This document shows, in pieces, positions 1 through 7,240 of a DNA stretch of 64,000 bases. The notes beneath the pieces were generated by a model, which saw only the letters and a program-made list of their open reading frames with translations, made no database searches and had not been told where the DNA came from. This DNA comes from Laedolimicola ammoniilytica. Its GTDB lineage: Bacteria > Bacillota > Clostridia > Lachnospirales > Lachnospiraceae. The position numbers and the translations under genes were made by a program. The stretch covers positions 20,448 to 84,447 of the forward strand of contig NZ_JAOQKC010000015.1 of NCBI RefSeq assembly GCF_025567165.1, given 5' to 3'. How positions within the stretch are numbered: the stretch's first letter is position 1; each line of letters opens with the position of its first letter.

Positions 1-517
1 AAAGCGCGTACTGGGCCTGTCCGAAATGGGCGTACACCGGATGGAACTCCTGGGCAAAATGAAGATAATAGAGACGGCAGCTTCGCACGGAGCCGATTCT
101 TCCCAGATTCTTCCAGTCCTCAAAAACGCCCATCCAGCGGGTGATACGCCCCTCCACCGGGCACTCGTAGATGACCGACGCGTTCGATACGCCGGACATG
201 GGAAGCGCCGCCGAGGTATTATTTAACATGATGGCCAGCGGCCTGGTTTTCCCAAGCTCCTCGTCGATCCATTCACCGCTGAAATAGCTTCGAATCTTGC
301 CGTCTACCACCTCGCGGGGAGCCGGTTTTTCTTTCTCTCCTGCAGTATCGTCTTCGTTATCCGTCTGCTCCTCTTTCTCCCAGGCGATGACCTCCGCCTC
401 GGTGTTGAATGTATCTTCTTTGGCCTCCTGTGTCTCTGCCTTTCCGCAGCCCGCCGTTATCATAAGGCCTGCGGCCAGACACAGCATGCCCAGTTTCTTC
501 AGGTACCCCTGCTTCAT
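1..517 (-). CDS. DUF3048 (YerB-like) lipoprotein, 3' end cut off by the window
   Basis: The N-terminal 172 residues of a secreted lipoprotein are present and the rest lies beyond position 1. The ATG at 517 follows GGAGG with about 7 bases spacing. Residues 1-23 are a signal peptide with a basic start (MKQGYLKK), a hydrophobic core and lipobox ITAGC, so Cys24 should be lipidated. An acidic linker follows to about residue 60. The sequence RPLAIMLNN, then SVIYECPVEGRITRWMGVF and IGSVRSCR, matches the start of the DUF3048/YerB domain, a family of unproven function at the cell surface. It lies 13 bases downstream of the ybeY stop on the same strand, so it may be the tail of the yqfC-yqfD-phoH-ybeY operon. 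The family call is strong; the function is unknown. Confidence 0.82.
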   Translation of the reverse strand, partial: MKQGYLKKLGMLCLAAGLMITAGCGKAETQEAKEDTFNTEAEVIAWEKEEQTDNEDDTAGEKEKPAPREVVDGKIRSYFSGEWIDEELGKTRPLAIMLNNTSAALPMSGVSNASVIYECPVEGRITRWMGVFEDWKNLGRIGSVRSCRLYYLHFAQEFHPVYAHFGQAQYAL

Positions 518-530
518 CCGGAAATCCTCC

Positions 531-1031
531 CTAACGTAAAATATTCAGGCTTTCCAGAATGGCAGCCTGCTTCGCCTCCATCACCTTTGCCTCCTCCGGT
601 ACCATGTGATCGTAGCCGAAAAGGTGCAGCATACTGTGGGCGATCAGGAACGCGTACTCCCGCGTCCGGCTGTGACCGTATTTCTCGGCCTGCTCCATGA
701 CCTTGTCCACGGAAATGACGATGTCGCCCAGCACCAGTTCGCCACTCTCTGGGTTAAAGCAGTCCTCCTCATCCTCCTCCACAAAAGAGAAATCCGCCGG
801 GGTCTCATACTCCAGCATCGGGAAAGACAGGACGTCTGTGGGACGGTCAATCCCCCGGTGCTCCCGGTTCATCTCGTGAATGCCCGCGTCATCGGTCAGA
901 AGCAGATTGACCTCCGCCTCGTAGGGACATTTCTCATAATCCAGCGCCGCCTCGATGACCTTCCTGGCGATGCCTTCCGTGTCCACGTCCGGCAGGGTCT
1001 TATTGCTTTCATCTTCTACGTTGATAGTCAT
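531..1031 (-). CDS. ybeY: rRNA maturation endoribonuclease YbeY
   Basis: This encodes 166 residues, the usual YbeY length. YbeY is a zinc-dependent RNase family acting in 16S rRNA 3' maturation and 70S quality control. The zinc motif HxxxHxxxxxH is seen as HSMLHLFGYDH with His132, His136 and His142, preceded by the conserved RPTDVLSF block (residues 63-70). The chosen ATG follows AAAGGAC. An in-frame start farther upstream would add a basic stretch unlike the family that lies inside phoH. The start codon lies 22 bases inside the 3' end of phoH, so the two are probably translationally coupled, as is common for phoH-ybeY pairs. An acidic insert (residues 81-93) precedes the GELVLGDI block. Confidence 0.93.
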   Translation of the reverse strand: MTINVEDESNKTLPDVDTEGIARKVIEAALDYEKCPYEAEVNLLLTDDAGIHEMNREHRGIDRPTDVLSFPMLEYETPADFSFVEEDEEDCFNPESGELVLGDIVISVDKVMEQAEKYGHSRTREYAFLIAHSMLHLFGYDHMVPEEAKVMEAKQAAILESLNILR

Positions 1032-2019
1032 GGCTGTCCTTTCTGGAGCTTCTGCGCTCCTGGGCTTTCTCATAAGTCTCGTATGCCTGAACGATCTTCT
1101 GTACCAGCGGATGACGCACCACATCCTTGCTGGTGAGCTCGCAAAAGCCGATGTCCTCCACCCTGGAGAGCACCTTCAGTGCCACCTCCAGGCCGGACTT
1201 GGTGCCGCTTGGCAGGTCCTTCTGGCTGGCGTCGCCGGTCACGATGACCTTGGATCCGAAGCCGATACGGGTCAGAAACATCTTCATCTGGGCCGGGGTC
1301 GTATTCTGGGCCTCGTCCAGGATAATAAAGGCATTGTCCAGGGTACGGCCGCGCATATAAGCAAGGGGAGCTACCTCGATCAACCCCTTTTCCATATTTT
1401 TCAGAAAGCTCTCCGCGCCCATGATCTGATACAGGGCGTCGTAAAGAGGCCGCAGGTAGGGATCCACCTTACTCTGCAGATCGCCCGGCAGAAAGCCCAG
1501 CTTCTCACCGGCCTCGATGGCGGGACGGGTCAGGATAATCCGGCTCACCTCATTATTTTTAAAGGCAGTAATTGCCATGGCCATGGCCAGATAGGTCTTG
1601 CCGGTTCCGGCCGGTCCGGTGCCAAATACGATCATATGATTCCGGATCAGATCCACATATTTCTTCTGACCCAGGGTCTTGGGCTTGATGGGCTTGCCTG
1701 CGATGGTATGGCAGATAAGCTCTTTGTCGATCTCCACGACTGCCTGCTCCTGTCCCTCCATAGAGAGTGCCAGGGCGTAGTCCACGTTCTGTTCCTGAAT
1801 CACATTGCCGCGTCTCGAGAGCTCCAGAAGCTGCTCGATAACCCGGGCTGCCTGCCTGGTGTACTCAGACGGTCCCAGAATCTTCACCTCGCCGTCCCGG
1901 GCAATGACCGATACCTTCAGGGCCTGCTCTATTTTTTTGATATGGCTGTCGAACTGTCCGAACACATTGCTCTGATGCTCGGCCGGTACGTCCAGCATCT
2001 TTTCCACGATATTACTCAA
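1009..2019 (-). CDS. phoH: PhoH-family ATPase
   Basis: A cytosolic P-loop ATPase of the PhoH/PhoL family, physiologically tied to YbeY and RNA metabolism. With the TTG start at 2019 it has 336 residues. Walker A is GTGPAGTGKT (residues 133-142) and Walker B is IILDEAQN; the LTRPAIEAGEKLGFLPGD block between them is typical. I prefer TTG 2019 because AGAAGGAG lies about 10 bases upstream and the protein then begins SNIVEKMLDVP, as family members do. An ATG at 2109 would add about 30 Arg/Ser-rich residues running through the yqfD 3' end. It overlaps yqfD by 8 bases and ybeY by 23, so the cluster looks coupled. The start is less certain than the function. Confidence 0.92.
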   Translation of the reverse strand: MSNIVEKMLDVPAEHQSNVFGQFDSHIKKIEQALKVSVIARDGEVKILGPSEYTRQAARVIEQLLELSRRGNVIQEQNVDYALALSMEGQEQAVVEIDKELICHTIAGKPIKPKTLGQKKYVDLIRNHMIVFGTGPAGTGKTYLAMAMAITAFKNNEVSRIILTRPAIEAGEKLGFLPGDLQSKVDPYLRPLYDALYQIMGAESFLKNMEKGLIEVAPLAYMRGRTLDNAFIILDEAQNTTPAQMKMFLTRIGFGSKVIVTGDASQKDLPSGTKSGLEVALKVLSRVEDIGFCELTSKDVVRHPLVQKIVQAYETYEKAQERRSSRKDSHDYQRRR

Positions 2020-3238
2020 GTACTGACTGCTCCTTCTGTCTGATCTTCGGAACCGCAATCTCTTCCAGGACTTCGATCTTGCCCTTCGAGACGCAAAAAT
2101 TCCTGCCAATATCTATTTTAACATCATTTCTGACAATTTGAACCCCTTTTTGCAGTAAATTATTTAAAAATTCATTAAGATCCGTTTCCGCCAGGGCTTT
2201 TGCCCCTTTTTTCGTATACTTTTCCGTGTAAAGCTCATATTCGGCCCGCTCCAGGGTCCCGAAGGACAGGGGCAGGTAAAAATTTCCGGTTAAATGCAGC
2301 GGATACTCTTTTTCCACAGTGGTATACAGGGGAAAGGTTCTGGGATCCGTAAGGGCAACGAGCCCGTTCCCGGCCTTCAGATAGATCCCGTAACGCTTCT
2401 TTCCGGTAAAATGCCTGGCCTCATGGGACATGGAAAACTGATTTTCATAGCGGTATACAGTTCTGGCCCAGACATCGCCGTCAGCCCGCACTTCCTGATA
2501 ACCGGTCACCTCGCCGTTGTCGTCCCGGATTTCCACCGCGCCGTCGATGAGCACGGTTCCGGCTTCCACCTCGTCCCCTGGCTGTACTCGGGCTGTGCCG
2601 CTTCGCACCAGAATACTGGTGATAACGCCCGGACGTTCTGCGCAGAGATCTGCAGCTTCTTCCTTCGTCTCCACCGGATTTTTCTGAACCTCCGCTTCCA
2701 GATCCTGATTTTCCCGGACGCGGATGATGAGCTGGGTTCCTCTGATCCGGGCCGACACCCAGGTCAGATCCGGGAAATGAATCCGCAGCAGCGACTGGAT
2801 TTCCTTACAGTCCACCGCGCTCTTTTGCATGCCATGGACCACCTGTTCCTCCGCCAGATAATCCAGCAAAACATCCGTACTCCGGGCCCGGTTGCCCTCG
2901 ATGCGGATGTCCCAGATAAACAGGGACAGCACGTAGAGCAGCAGACAGCAGGCCAGCATCCCGACGGGGAACATCTTCCGTCGCCGATTCCGGTACAGAA
3001 AAAAAGGAAGCCCATGGCGCTCGGTAATGACAAGATGCGCCCGGGCCTTTCTGCACAGGGGCCGGATTTTTCGAAAATCCCGGATACTGAGATTCATTTC
3101 ATATTCATTTTCCATATTCTGTAAGTCCCACAGGACAATTCCCCGGGCTTTACAGAGATTCAGGAAGCGTTCCGGCGAGTAGCCCCGGATGCGAATCCGC
3201 ACGTAACCCTTCAGATAACGGAACAACCAAATCAGCAA
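2012..3238 (-). CDS. yqfD: Sporulation protein YqfD
   Basis: This encodes 408 residues, the usual YqfD length. In Bacillus the protein is made in the mother cell under sigma-E; its biochemical role is not settled. Visible features are a soluble N-terminal half rich in Arg (RIRIRGYSPERFLNLCKARGI), one membrane segment at about residues 92-110 (the FPVGMLACCLLLYVLSLFIW stretch), then the conserved WDIRIEGN block and an extracytoplasmic domain with beta-rich sequence and the PGD/AGTVLIDGAVEI region. It overlaps yqfC by 7 bases and phoH by 8 bases, which places it in a tightly packed yqfC-yqfD-phoH-ybeY operon. A sigma-E-like promoter lies ahead of yqfC. Confidence 0.93.
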   Translation of the reverse strand: MLIWLFRYLKGYVRIRIRGYSPERFLNLCKARGIVLWDLQNMENEYEMNLSIRDFRKIRPLCRKARAHLVITERHGLPFFLYRNRRRKMFPVGMLACCLLLYVLSLFIWDIRIEGNRARSTDVLLDYLAEEQVVHGMQKSAVDCKEIQSLLRIHFPDLTWVSARIRGTQLIIRVRENQDLEAEVQKNPVETKEEAADLCAERPGVITSILVRSGTARVQPGDEVEAGTVLIDGAVEIRDDNGEVTGYQEVRADGDVWARTVYRYENQFSMSHEARHFTGKKRYGIYLKAGNGLVALTDPRTFPLYTTVEKEYPLHLTGNFYLPLSFGTLERAEYELYTEKYTKKGAKALAETDLNEFLNNLLQKGVQIVRNDVKIDIGRNFCVSKGKIEVLEEIAVPKIRQKEQSVLE

Positions 3239-3492
3239 TATTTCACCTCCAGAAGCTCTCCGGTGATTTTCATTTCCTCATTGGTATAATAGGCAATATC
3301 AAGCCCCGTCCCGTGAATCTCCAGCTTGCAGGTGCGGGTCTGGATCCGGATGAGCTCATCCGTATACTCAATGAGGCTCATGTAGTTCTCCACATAAGCC
3401 TCATGCTTTCCGGTAATGGTCAGAATCACTGCACCCAGCGTCAGATCCTTTGGCAGATTCAGAGCATCTGTCAGCCGCTCCTTTACGCTCAT
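3232..3492 (-). CDS. yqfC: Sporulation protein YqfC (YabP/YqfC family)
   Basis: This small protein of 86 residues is the normal family size. YabP/YqfC proteins are sporulation proteins with no known catalytic activity. The sequence ERLTDALNLPKDLTLGAVILTITGKHEAYVEN matches the family core, including the LP-D and G-x-E-x-x-x-EN elements, followed by EYTDELIRIQTRTCKLEIHGTGL. It is the first gene of the minus-strand cluster and overlaps yqfD by 7 bases. AAAGG sits about 11 bases ahead of the ATG, a mediocre ribosome site. A good sigma-E-like promoter ends about 30 bases upstream of the start, consistent with mother-cell expression. Confidence 0.92.
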   Translation of the reverse strand: MSVKERLTDALNLPKDLTLGAVILTITGKHEAYVENYMSLIEYTDELIRIQTRTCKLEIHGTGLDIAYYTNEEMKITGELLEVKYC

Positions 3493-3521
3493 GAATTCCG
3501 GACCTTTGTTTTCCTTACCTC

Positions 3522-3550
3522 ACTATATGCAGTTTTCTTTCCGCCTATGC
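3522..3550 (-). promoter_or_regulatory. Sigma-E-like promoter of the yqfC operon
   Basis: On the minus strand GCATAGG is followed after 14 bases by CATATAGT. This matches the sigma-E pattern (KMATATT, 14-15 bases, CATACAMT) better than a sigma-A pattern. The -10 ends 30 bases ahead of the yqfC ATG. yqfC and yqfD are sigma-E genes in Bacillus, which fits. The call is by eye only. Confidence 0.5.
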
Positions 3551-3556
3551 CCGTTT

Positions 3557-3687
3557 ATATAGAATCCTGCGTTGCAGGATTCTCCGCCTGCGGCAGGTCG
3601 CTTTAGCGACATAATTCCACTCTGCCGCAGTGCGATCCCCCGGAGGGTTGTACAACAGGGAATTCTATCAGAATTTCCTGTTGTATA
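3557..3687. repeat. Palindromic three-hairpin element (copy 1)
   Basis: Non-coding DNA with three successive stem-loops. Hairpin A is a perfect 10-bp stem with a 3-base loop (3561-3583). Hairpin B is GTCGCT-TT-AGCGAC (3597-3610), framed by CTGCGGCAG (3588-3596) and its complement CTGCCGCAG (3622-3630), so it can form one long arm. Hairpin C has 16-base arms (3651-3666 and 3670-3685) with one G-T pair and a 3-base loop. The left edge abuts the yqfC promoter; the right hairpin contains the last codons and stop of the neighbouring DUF2284 gene. It resembles a REP/MITE-like dispersed element and may also act as a terminator for that gene. A similar architecture recurs at 53257-53373. Confidence 0.6.
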
Positions 3688-4255
3688 AAATGAGACTGAA
3701 CCAGGTCACCAGTCCGCTTCCGCCCATAAAGGTGATGCCATTTTTCTCCGCCAGCTCCGTCACCAGGATGCCGTAGCTCTCAATGCAGGGGAACATCCGA
3801 TCCGGATGACGACAGGGTGCGTCCGGGTAGGCGCATTTCTCACAGATGGCACAGGACTCCGTGGAAAGCACTTGCATGTTCCCGCAGAAATCCTGCATCT
3901 CATCCCGGATCTGCCTAGTAATCTCCTCATGCTCCCGGCGTGTGGCCAACATAGCGGACATATCCTCCGTATCCACGCCCTCGGCAATGGTGGTAAACAT
4001 CAATACGTCCTCGTATCCGAGGCACCGTTTCCGGCACTCCTCCACTGTCCCCACCGCAGGCGGACAGGACCAGGATGTGCCGTAGCGGGGACATTCAGTC
4101 TGGCAGATATAACGCACCTCCTCCCGGAAAGGAATCTCCTTCGGACTTACAAAGGCATATTCACAGACCGGGTAGGCGCTTAATTTAGCTTCGATTTTTC
4201 CACGCAGCATATCCATTCTGTTCTTACAGCAGGGTTGCCCGCAGTTCTTCTCCAC
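3668..4255 (-). CDS. DUF2284 predicted metal-binding protein
   Basis: A cysteine-rich cytosolic protein of up to 195 residues from the DUF2284 family, whose function is unknown. Motifs are CQTECPRYGTSWSCPPAVGTVEEC near residues 51-74 and a second cluster CAICEKCAYPDAPCRHPDRMFPC near 136-158, spacing that suggests iron-sulfur or zinc binding. The GTG at 4255 overlaps ddh by 32 bases; an ATG at 4216 (MDMLRGKIEAKL) just after the ddh stop is an equally good start because neither has a strong ribosome site. The last residues (LYNRKF) and the TGA are encoded inside hairpin C of the palindromic element, so the original C-terminus may have been replaced. Confidence 0.8.
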   Translation of the reverse strand: MEKNCGQPCCKNRMDMLRGKIEAKLSAYPVCEYAFVSPKEIPFREEVRYICQTECPRYGTSWSCPPAVGTVEECRKRCLGYEDVLMFTTIAEGVDTEDMSAMLATRREHEEITRQIRDEMQDFCGNMQVLSTESCAICEKCAYPDAPCRHPDRMFPCIESYGILVTELAEKNGITFMGGSGLVTWFSLILYNRKF

Positions 4256-5210
4256 TCTTGGCGCTTAAGTAAGCCGGAGCCACGTCAAATACGGTCTTGC
4301 AGCCGCTCAGGCCCTCCTGGCTCATGCGGTAAGCCGCTCTCGCGTAAGCCACCAGCACGCTGGAAGTAAACTCCGGGTTGGAATCCAGCTTCAGGGTATA
4401 TTCGATCAGGTGATGATTCTCCTTTTCCCGTCCGGTCACGCCGCTTCGAAGCACGAATCCGCCATGAGGCAGACGGCTGTGATACTGCTGCATCTCCTCT
4501 TCGGTAATGAAATGAACGGTGGTATCATAGTCTGCGAAATAATTGGGCATGGTCGTGATCTCTTCTTCTATTTTTGCGGGATCAGCGCCCTCCTCCAGAA
4601 CGACAAAGCATTCTCTTGTATGCTTTTCCCGGGTAGTCAGCTCCGGATTCTTTCCGGCCCGCACAGCCTCCAGAGCGCTCTCCACAGGGATGGTGTACTG
4701 TCTTGCGTCCTTGACGCCCTTGATCCGACGGATCGCGTCAGAATGGCCCTGGCTTACGCCCTTGCCCCAGAAGGTGTAATCCTTGCCCTCCGGCAGAATT
4801 GCGCCTGCATACATACGGTTCAGGGAAAACAGGCCCGGATCCCAGCCTACGGAAATAATGGCTACCCTGCCGCTCTTCTTCGCCTCTGCGTCCACATCCG
4901 CGAAATGCTTCGGAATCTGTGCGTGGGTGTCGAAGCTGTCGATGACATTGAAATATTTTGCGTACTCCGGCGTCTGCTTCGGCAGGTCGGTGGCACTTCC
5001 GCCGCAGAGAATCAGGACGTCCAGTTCGTCCTTCCAGTCCGCCAGCTTGGAGGCACTTACAACCTCTGCTGTCTCAGACCAGATGTGTAGATCCTCCGGA
5101 TTTCTTCTGGTAAATACCGCCTTCAGCTCCATATCCGGATTCTGGGCCACCGCGCACTCTACGCCTCTTCCCAGATTGCCGTATCCCATAATTCCTACTC
5201 TGATACTCAT
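4224..5210 (-). CDS. ddh: meso-diaminopimelate D-dehydrogenase
   Basis: This makes meso-DAP in one NADPH-dependent step from tetrahydrodipicolinate, feeding lysine and peptidoglycan synthesis. The protein has 328 residues, as usual. It starts RVGIMGYGNLGRGVE (dinucleotide-binding loop), then VFTRRNPEDL, LCGGSATDLP, DSFDTHAQIP and ISVGWDPGLFSLNRMYAGAILP, followed by the HGGFVLRSG and substrate-domain blocks. All are hallmark Ddh sequences. AAGAGGAG precedes the ATG. It begins 4 bases after the C39-like gene upstream and overlaps the DUF2284 gene downstream, so the three genes are probably cotranscribed from the promoter at 5908-5936. Confidence 0.95.
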   Translation of the reverse strand: MSIRVGIMGYGNLGRGVECAVAQNPDMELKAVFTRRNPEDLHIWSETAEVVSASKLADWKDELDVLILCGGSATDLPKQTPEYAKYFNVIDSFDTHAQIPKHFADVDAEAKKSGRVAIISVGWDPGLFSLNRMYAGAILPEGKDYTFWGKGVSQGHSDAIRRIKGVKDARQYTIPVESALEAVRAGKNPELTTREKHTRECFVVLEEGADPAKIEEEITTMPNYFADYDTTVHFITEEEMQQYHSRLPHGGFVLRSGVTGREKENHHLIEYTLKLDSNPEFTSSVLVAYARAAYRMSQEGLSGCKTVFDVAPAYLSAKSGEELRATLL

Positions 5211-5214
5211 TTTT

Positions 5215-5826
5215 CTACTCCTCTTTCTTTTCCTTATATAGAATCAGGCCGCCCTTCTTCTCATGGCCTGTGTTCCACAGATCATCCATATCCAGCCACT
5301 TGCTTCCGCCGTAGGTCACCGCTTTGACCATAGCGATATCTCCCGCCGTGTCGTAGCCGGTCAGCAGAAACCAGTGCCATACATAATCGGCAAACAGAGG
5401 GTTCTCATGCTTCAGAATCAGGCAGGGTACCGGGAAGCCTCTGTCAACGGAAGCTATGACTGCAGCCTTCGCCTTTTCCACATCCTCCGTACCGGGGAGC
5501 GGCTCCATATGAACGGTGTCGCAGCCATTATCTGCCAGATATTTTCCAAAACCGTCCATATAAATCTCCAGCGAGTCAATGCCTGTATGGCGTGGTTTCA
5601 GATAAGGCTTCATCTTCATACCGAACTTTACGTAATCCTTTTTCGTCAGTGCTGTCTTTTCATAGGGATAGAGCCCGGAGGTTCCCTTATAACAGTCGAA
5701 GTAAATGCTGCTGTCGCAGGCGGTCACCGCCGCGCAGCCTCCGATCTTCATCATGGGATCCCAAAACCAGTCCTGATTTCCTCCATAAGAATGTTCAATC
5801 GTAAAATAGTCCAGTTCCTTCTGCAT
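5215..5826 (-). CDS. C39-like putative cysteine hydrolase, function unknown
   Basis: This is a 203-residue soluble protein with no signal peptide. GGCAAVTAC (Cys31) near the N-terminus and VWHWFLLTGYD (His151) near the C-terminus have the spacing and context of the nucleophile and His of papain-fold C39-like peptidases, and the closing KWLDMDDLW resembles the ends of such domains. The substrate is unknown. I chose the ATG at 5826; a TTG at 5859 extends it by 11 residues but has no ribosome site. It heads a likely three-gene unit with ddh and the DUF2284 gene, behind a consensus promoter. The protease-fold assignment is inferred from motifs only. Confidence 0.65.
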   Translation of the reverse strand: MQKELDYFTIEHSYGGNQDWFWDPMMKIGGCAAVTACDSSIYFDCYKGTSGLYPYEKTALTKKDYVKFGMKMKPYLKPRHTGIDSLEIYMDGFGKYLADNGCDTVHMEPLPGTEDVEKAKAAVIASVDRGFPVPCLILKHENPLFADYVWHWFLLTGYDTAGDIAMVKAVTYGGSKWLDMDDLWNTGHEKKGGLILYKEKKEE

Positions 5827-5907
5827 ACTATGTAAGCCGCGTCCTTTCCTGTTGCTCAAGGAAATGAGAGCACATCTGTAAATTCCTGCGCTCCCATTTC
5901 TGTTCCT

Positions 5908-5936
5908 ATTATAATTTTTTGCGTTCGGATAGTCAA
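5908..5936 (-). promoter_or_regulatory. Sigma-A promoter of the C39-like/ddh unit
   Basis: On the minus strand TTGACT and TATAAT are separated by 17 bases. The -10 lies about 80 bases ahead of the chosen start at 5826. Confidence 0.7.
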
Positions 5937-5957
5937 TGTTTTCTTACACATCTTCGG

Positions 5958-7106
5958 CTACTCTGTGTAGTTTGCATAGACCGCTACATGGTCGTAGATG
6001 CACCTCCAGGCGCTGTGGGCGTCCGCTGTCACGCAGATATACTGGCGTCCGCTGTCCGACTTACTAGAGCTCACCGCGCAGTTGCCGGACTGTACCACGT
6101 AGCCGGTCTTCGCGCCGATAATTTCCCCATGGGTGTCCTTGTCTTCGATCCGCCGCAGGAACCAGTTGGAAATGGTGATGCCGTCCGGGTGCTGCTCGGT
6201 AGAAGAGGTCACATAAGTCCGGGTGTTCAGAATCTCCCGGCAAAGCTCGTTATCCATAGCTGCTTCCATAATCACCGCCAGATCATACAGCGTACAGTAA
6301 TGATTGTCGTCGTAGAGTCCCACACAGTTGGTGAAATGAGCACTGCCGGAGAGTCCCAGCTCCTGAAGCTTCTGATTCATCAGCTCCACAAAACCGTCCA
6401 GGGAACCGGAAACGTAACAGGCCAGGCCTGCCGCCGCGTCGCCTCCGGAGGGCAGGATGGTTCCATATAAGAGATCTTTTACGGTCACGGTCTCATTTTC
6501 ATCGAAACCCACGGCGCTGCAATCGTGGGAATAGCTGTAGTCGGTGATCTCCCGGGTGATGGTAAAGGTGTCACTAAGATTCGACACGTGCTCCACCGCC
6601 ACCAGAAGGGTCAGCACCTTGGTCATGGACGCCGGGCTGATCCGGTCGCCTGCGCCCCGCTGATACAGAACCGTACGGTTGTCCGCATCCACCAAAAGGG
6701 CCCGGGTACTGGTGACCTCGTCACTGCCCAGATAAGGAGCCGTGTCCAGACCGCTGATGGCATAATCGCCAGTTGACACATAGGGGAAACTGGTCTCTGT
6801 ACCTGTATCTCCCGCAGCACCTGTGTCCGCCGGTACTGCGGCCTTCAGCTTTGTCTTCTGTGTCAGATAGATGCTCTCCACGGTTCCCTTCTCGGATTTA
6901 TTGCTAATTCGCCGGACGGTCGTGACGCCAAGTACTACCACCAAAATCAGGACCAGTCCCATACATGCAAGGACCATCGCCCGCCTGATTCTGGCCTGCC
7001 GCCGTCTTCTTCTGCGCCGCTCAGCCCGCCGTCTGGCACGCCCGCGCTCCCATGCTTCGTCGTTCTCTTCTTCTATATTAATCACTGGGAACCTCCCATT
7101 TTCCAT
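5958..7106 (-). CDS. D-alanyl-D-alanine carboxypeptidase (serine peptidase family S11)
   Basis: A membrane-anchored penicillin-binding protein that trims the terminal D-Ala from peptidoglycan stem peptides. Residues 1-42 are cytosolic and extraordinarily Arg-rich, residues 43-61 are a single membrane segment, and the catalytic domain faces outward. The active-site motifs are SxxK as SMTK (Ser160, Lys163) and KTG (Lys333-Gly335). The middle motif, normally SxN, reads SGG at 220-222 followed by DAA, so the Asn is replaced. At 382 residues there is little room for the C-terminal amphipathic anchor of classical PBP5; the N-terminal membrane segment would replace it. It has its own promoter at 7153-7181 and faces away from the AGCS gene. 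Confidence 0.9.
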   Translation of the reverse strand: MENGRFPVINIEEENDEAWERGRARRRAERRRRRRRQARIRRAMVLACMGLVLILVVVLGVTTVRRISNKSEKGTVESIYLTQKTKLKAAVPADTGAAGDTGTETSFPYVSTGDYAISGLDTAPYLGSDEVTSTRALLVDADNRTVLYQRGAGDRISPASMTKVLTLLVAVEHVSNLSDTFTITREITDYSYSHDCSAVGFDENETVTVKDLLYGTILPSGGDAAAGLACYVSGSLDGFVELMNQKLQELGLSGSAHFTNCVGLYDDNHYCTLYDLAVIMEAAMDNELCREILNTRTYVTSSTEQHPDGITISNWFLRRIEDKDTHGEIIGAKTGYVVQSGNCAVSSSKSDSGRQYICVTADAHSAWRCIYDHVAVYANYTE

Positions 7107-7152
7107 ATATTATAAATTTTTGTATTTATTATGTTTGTTTAATTTCTTTGCT

Positions 7153-7181
7153 ATTTTACCAGAAATTTTTCCCGGTTTCAA
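7153..7181 (-). promoter_or_regulatory. Sigma-A promoter of the carboxypeptidase gene
   Basis: On the minus strand TTGAAA and TAAAAT are 17 bases apart, about 46 bases ahead of the ATG at 7106. Confidence 0.65.
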
Positions 7182-7240
7182 TATACAAACCCGGGAATCT
7201 AAGGTATACTAAAAGAATAAAGAAAAAAGGGAGACGGCTT

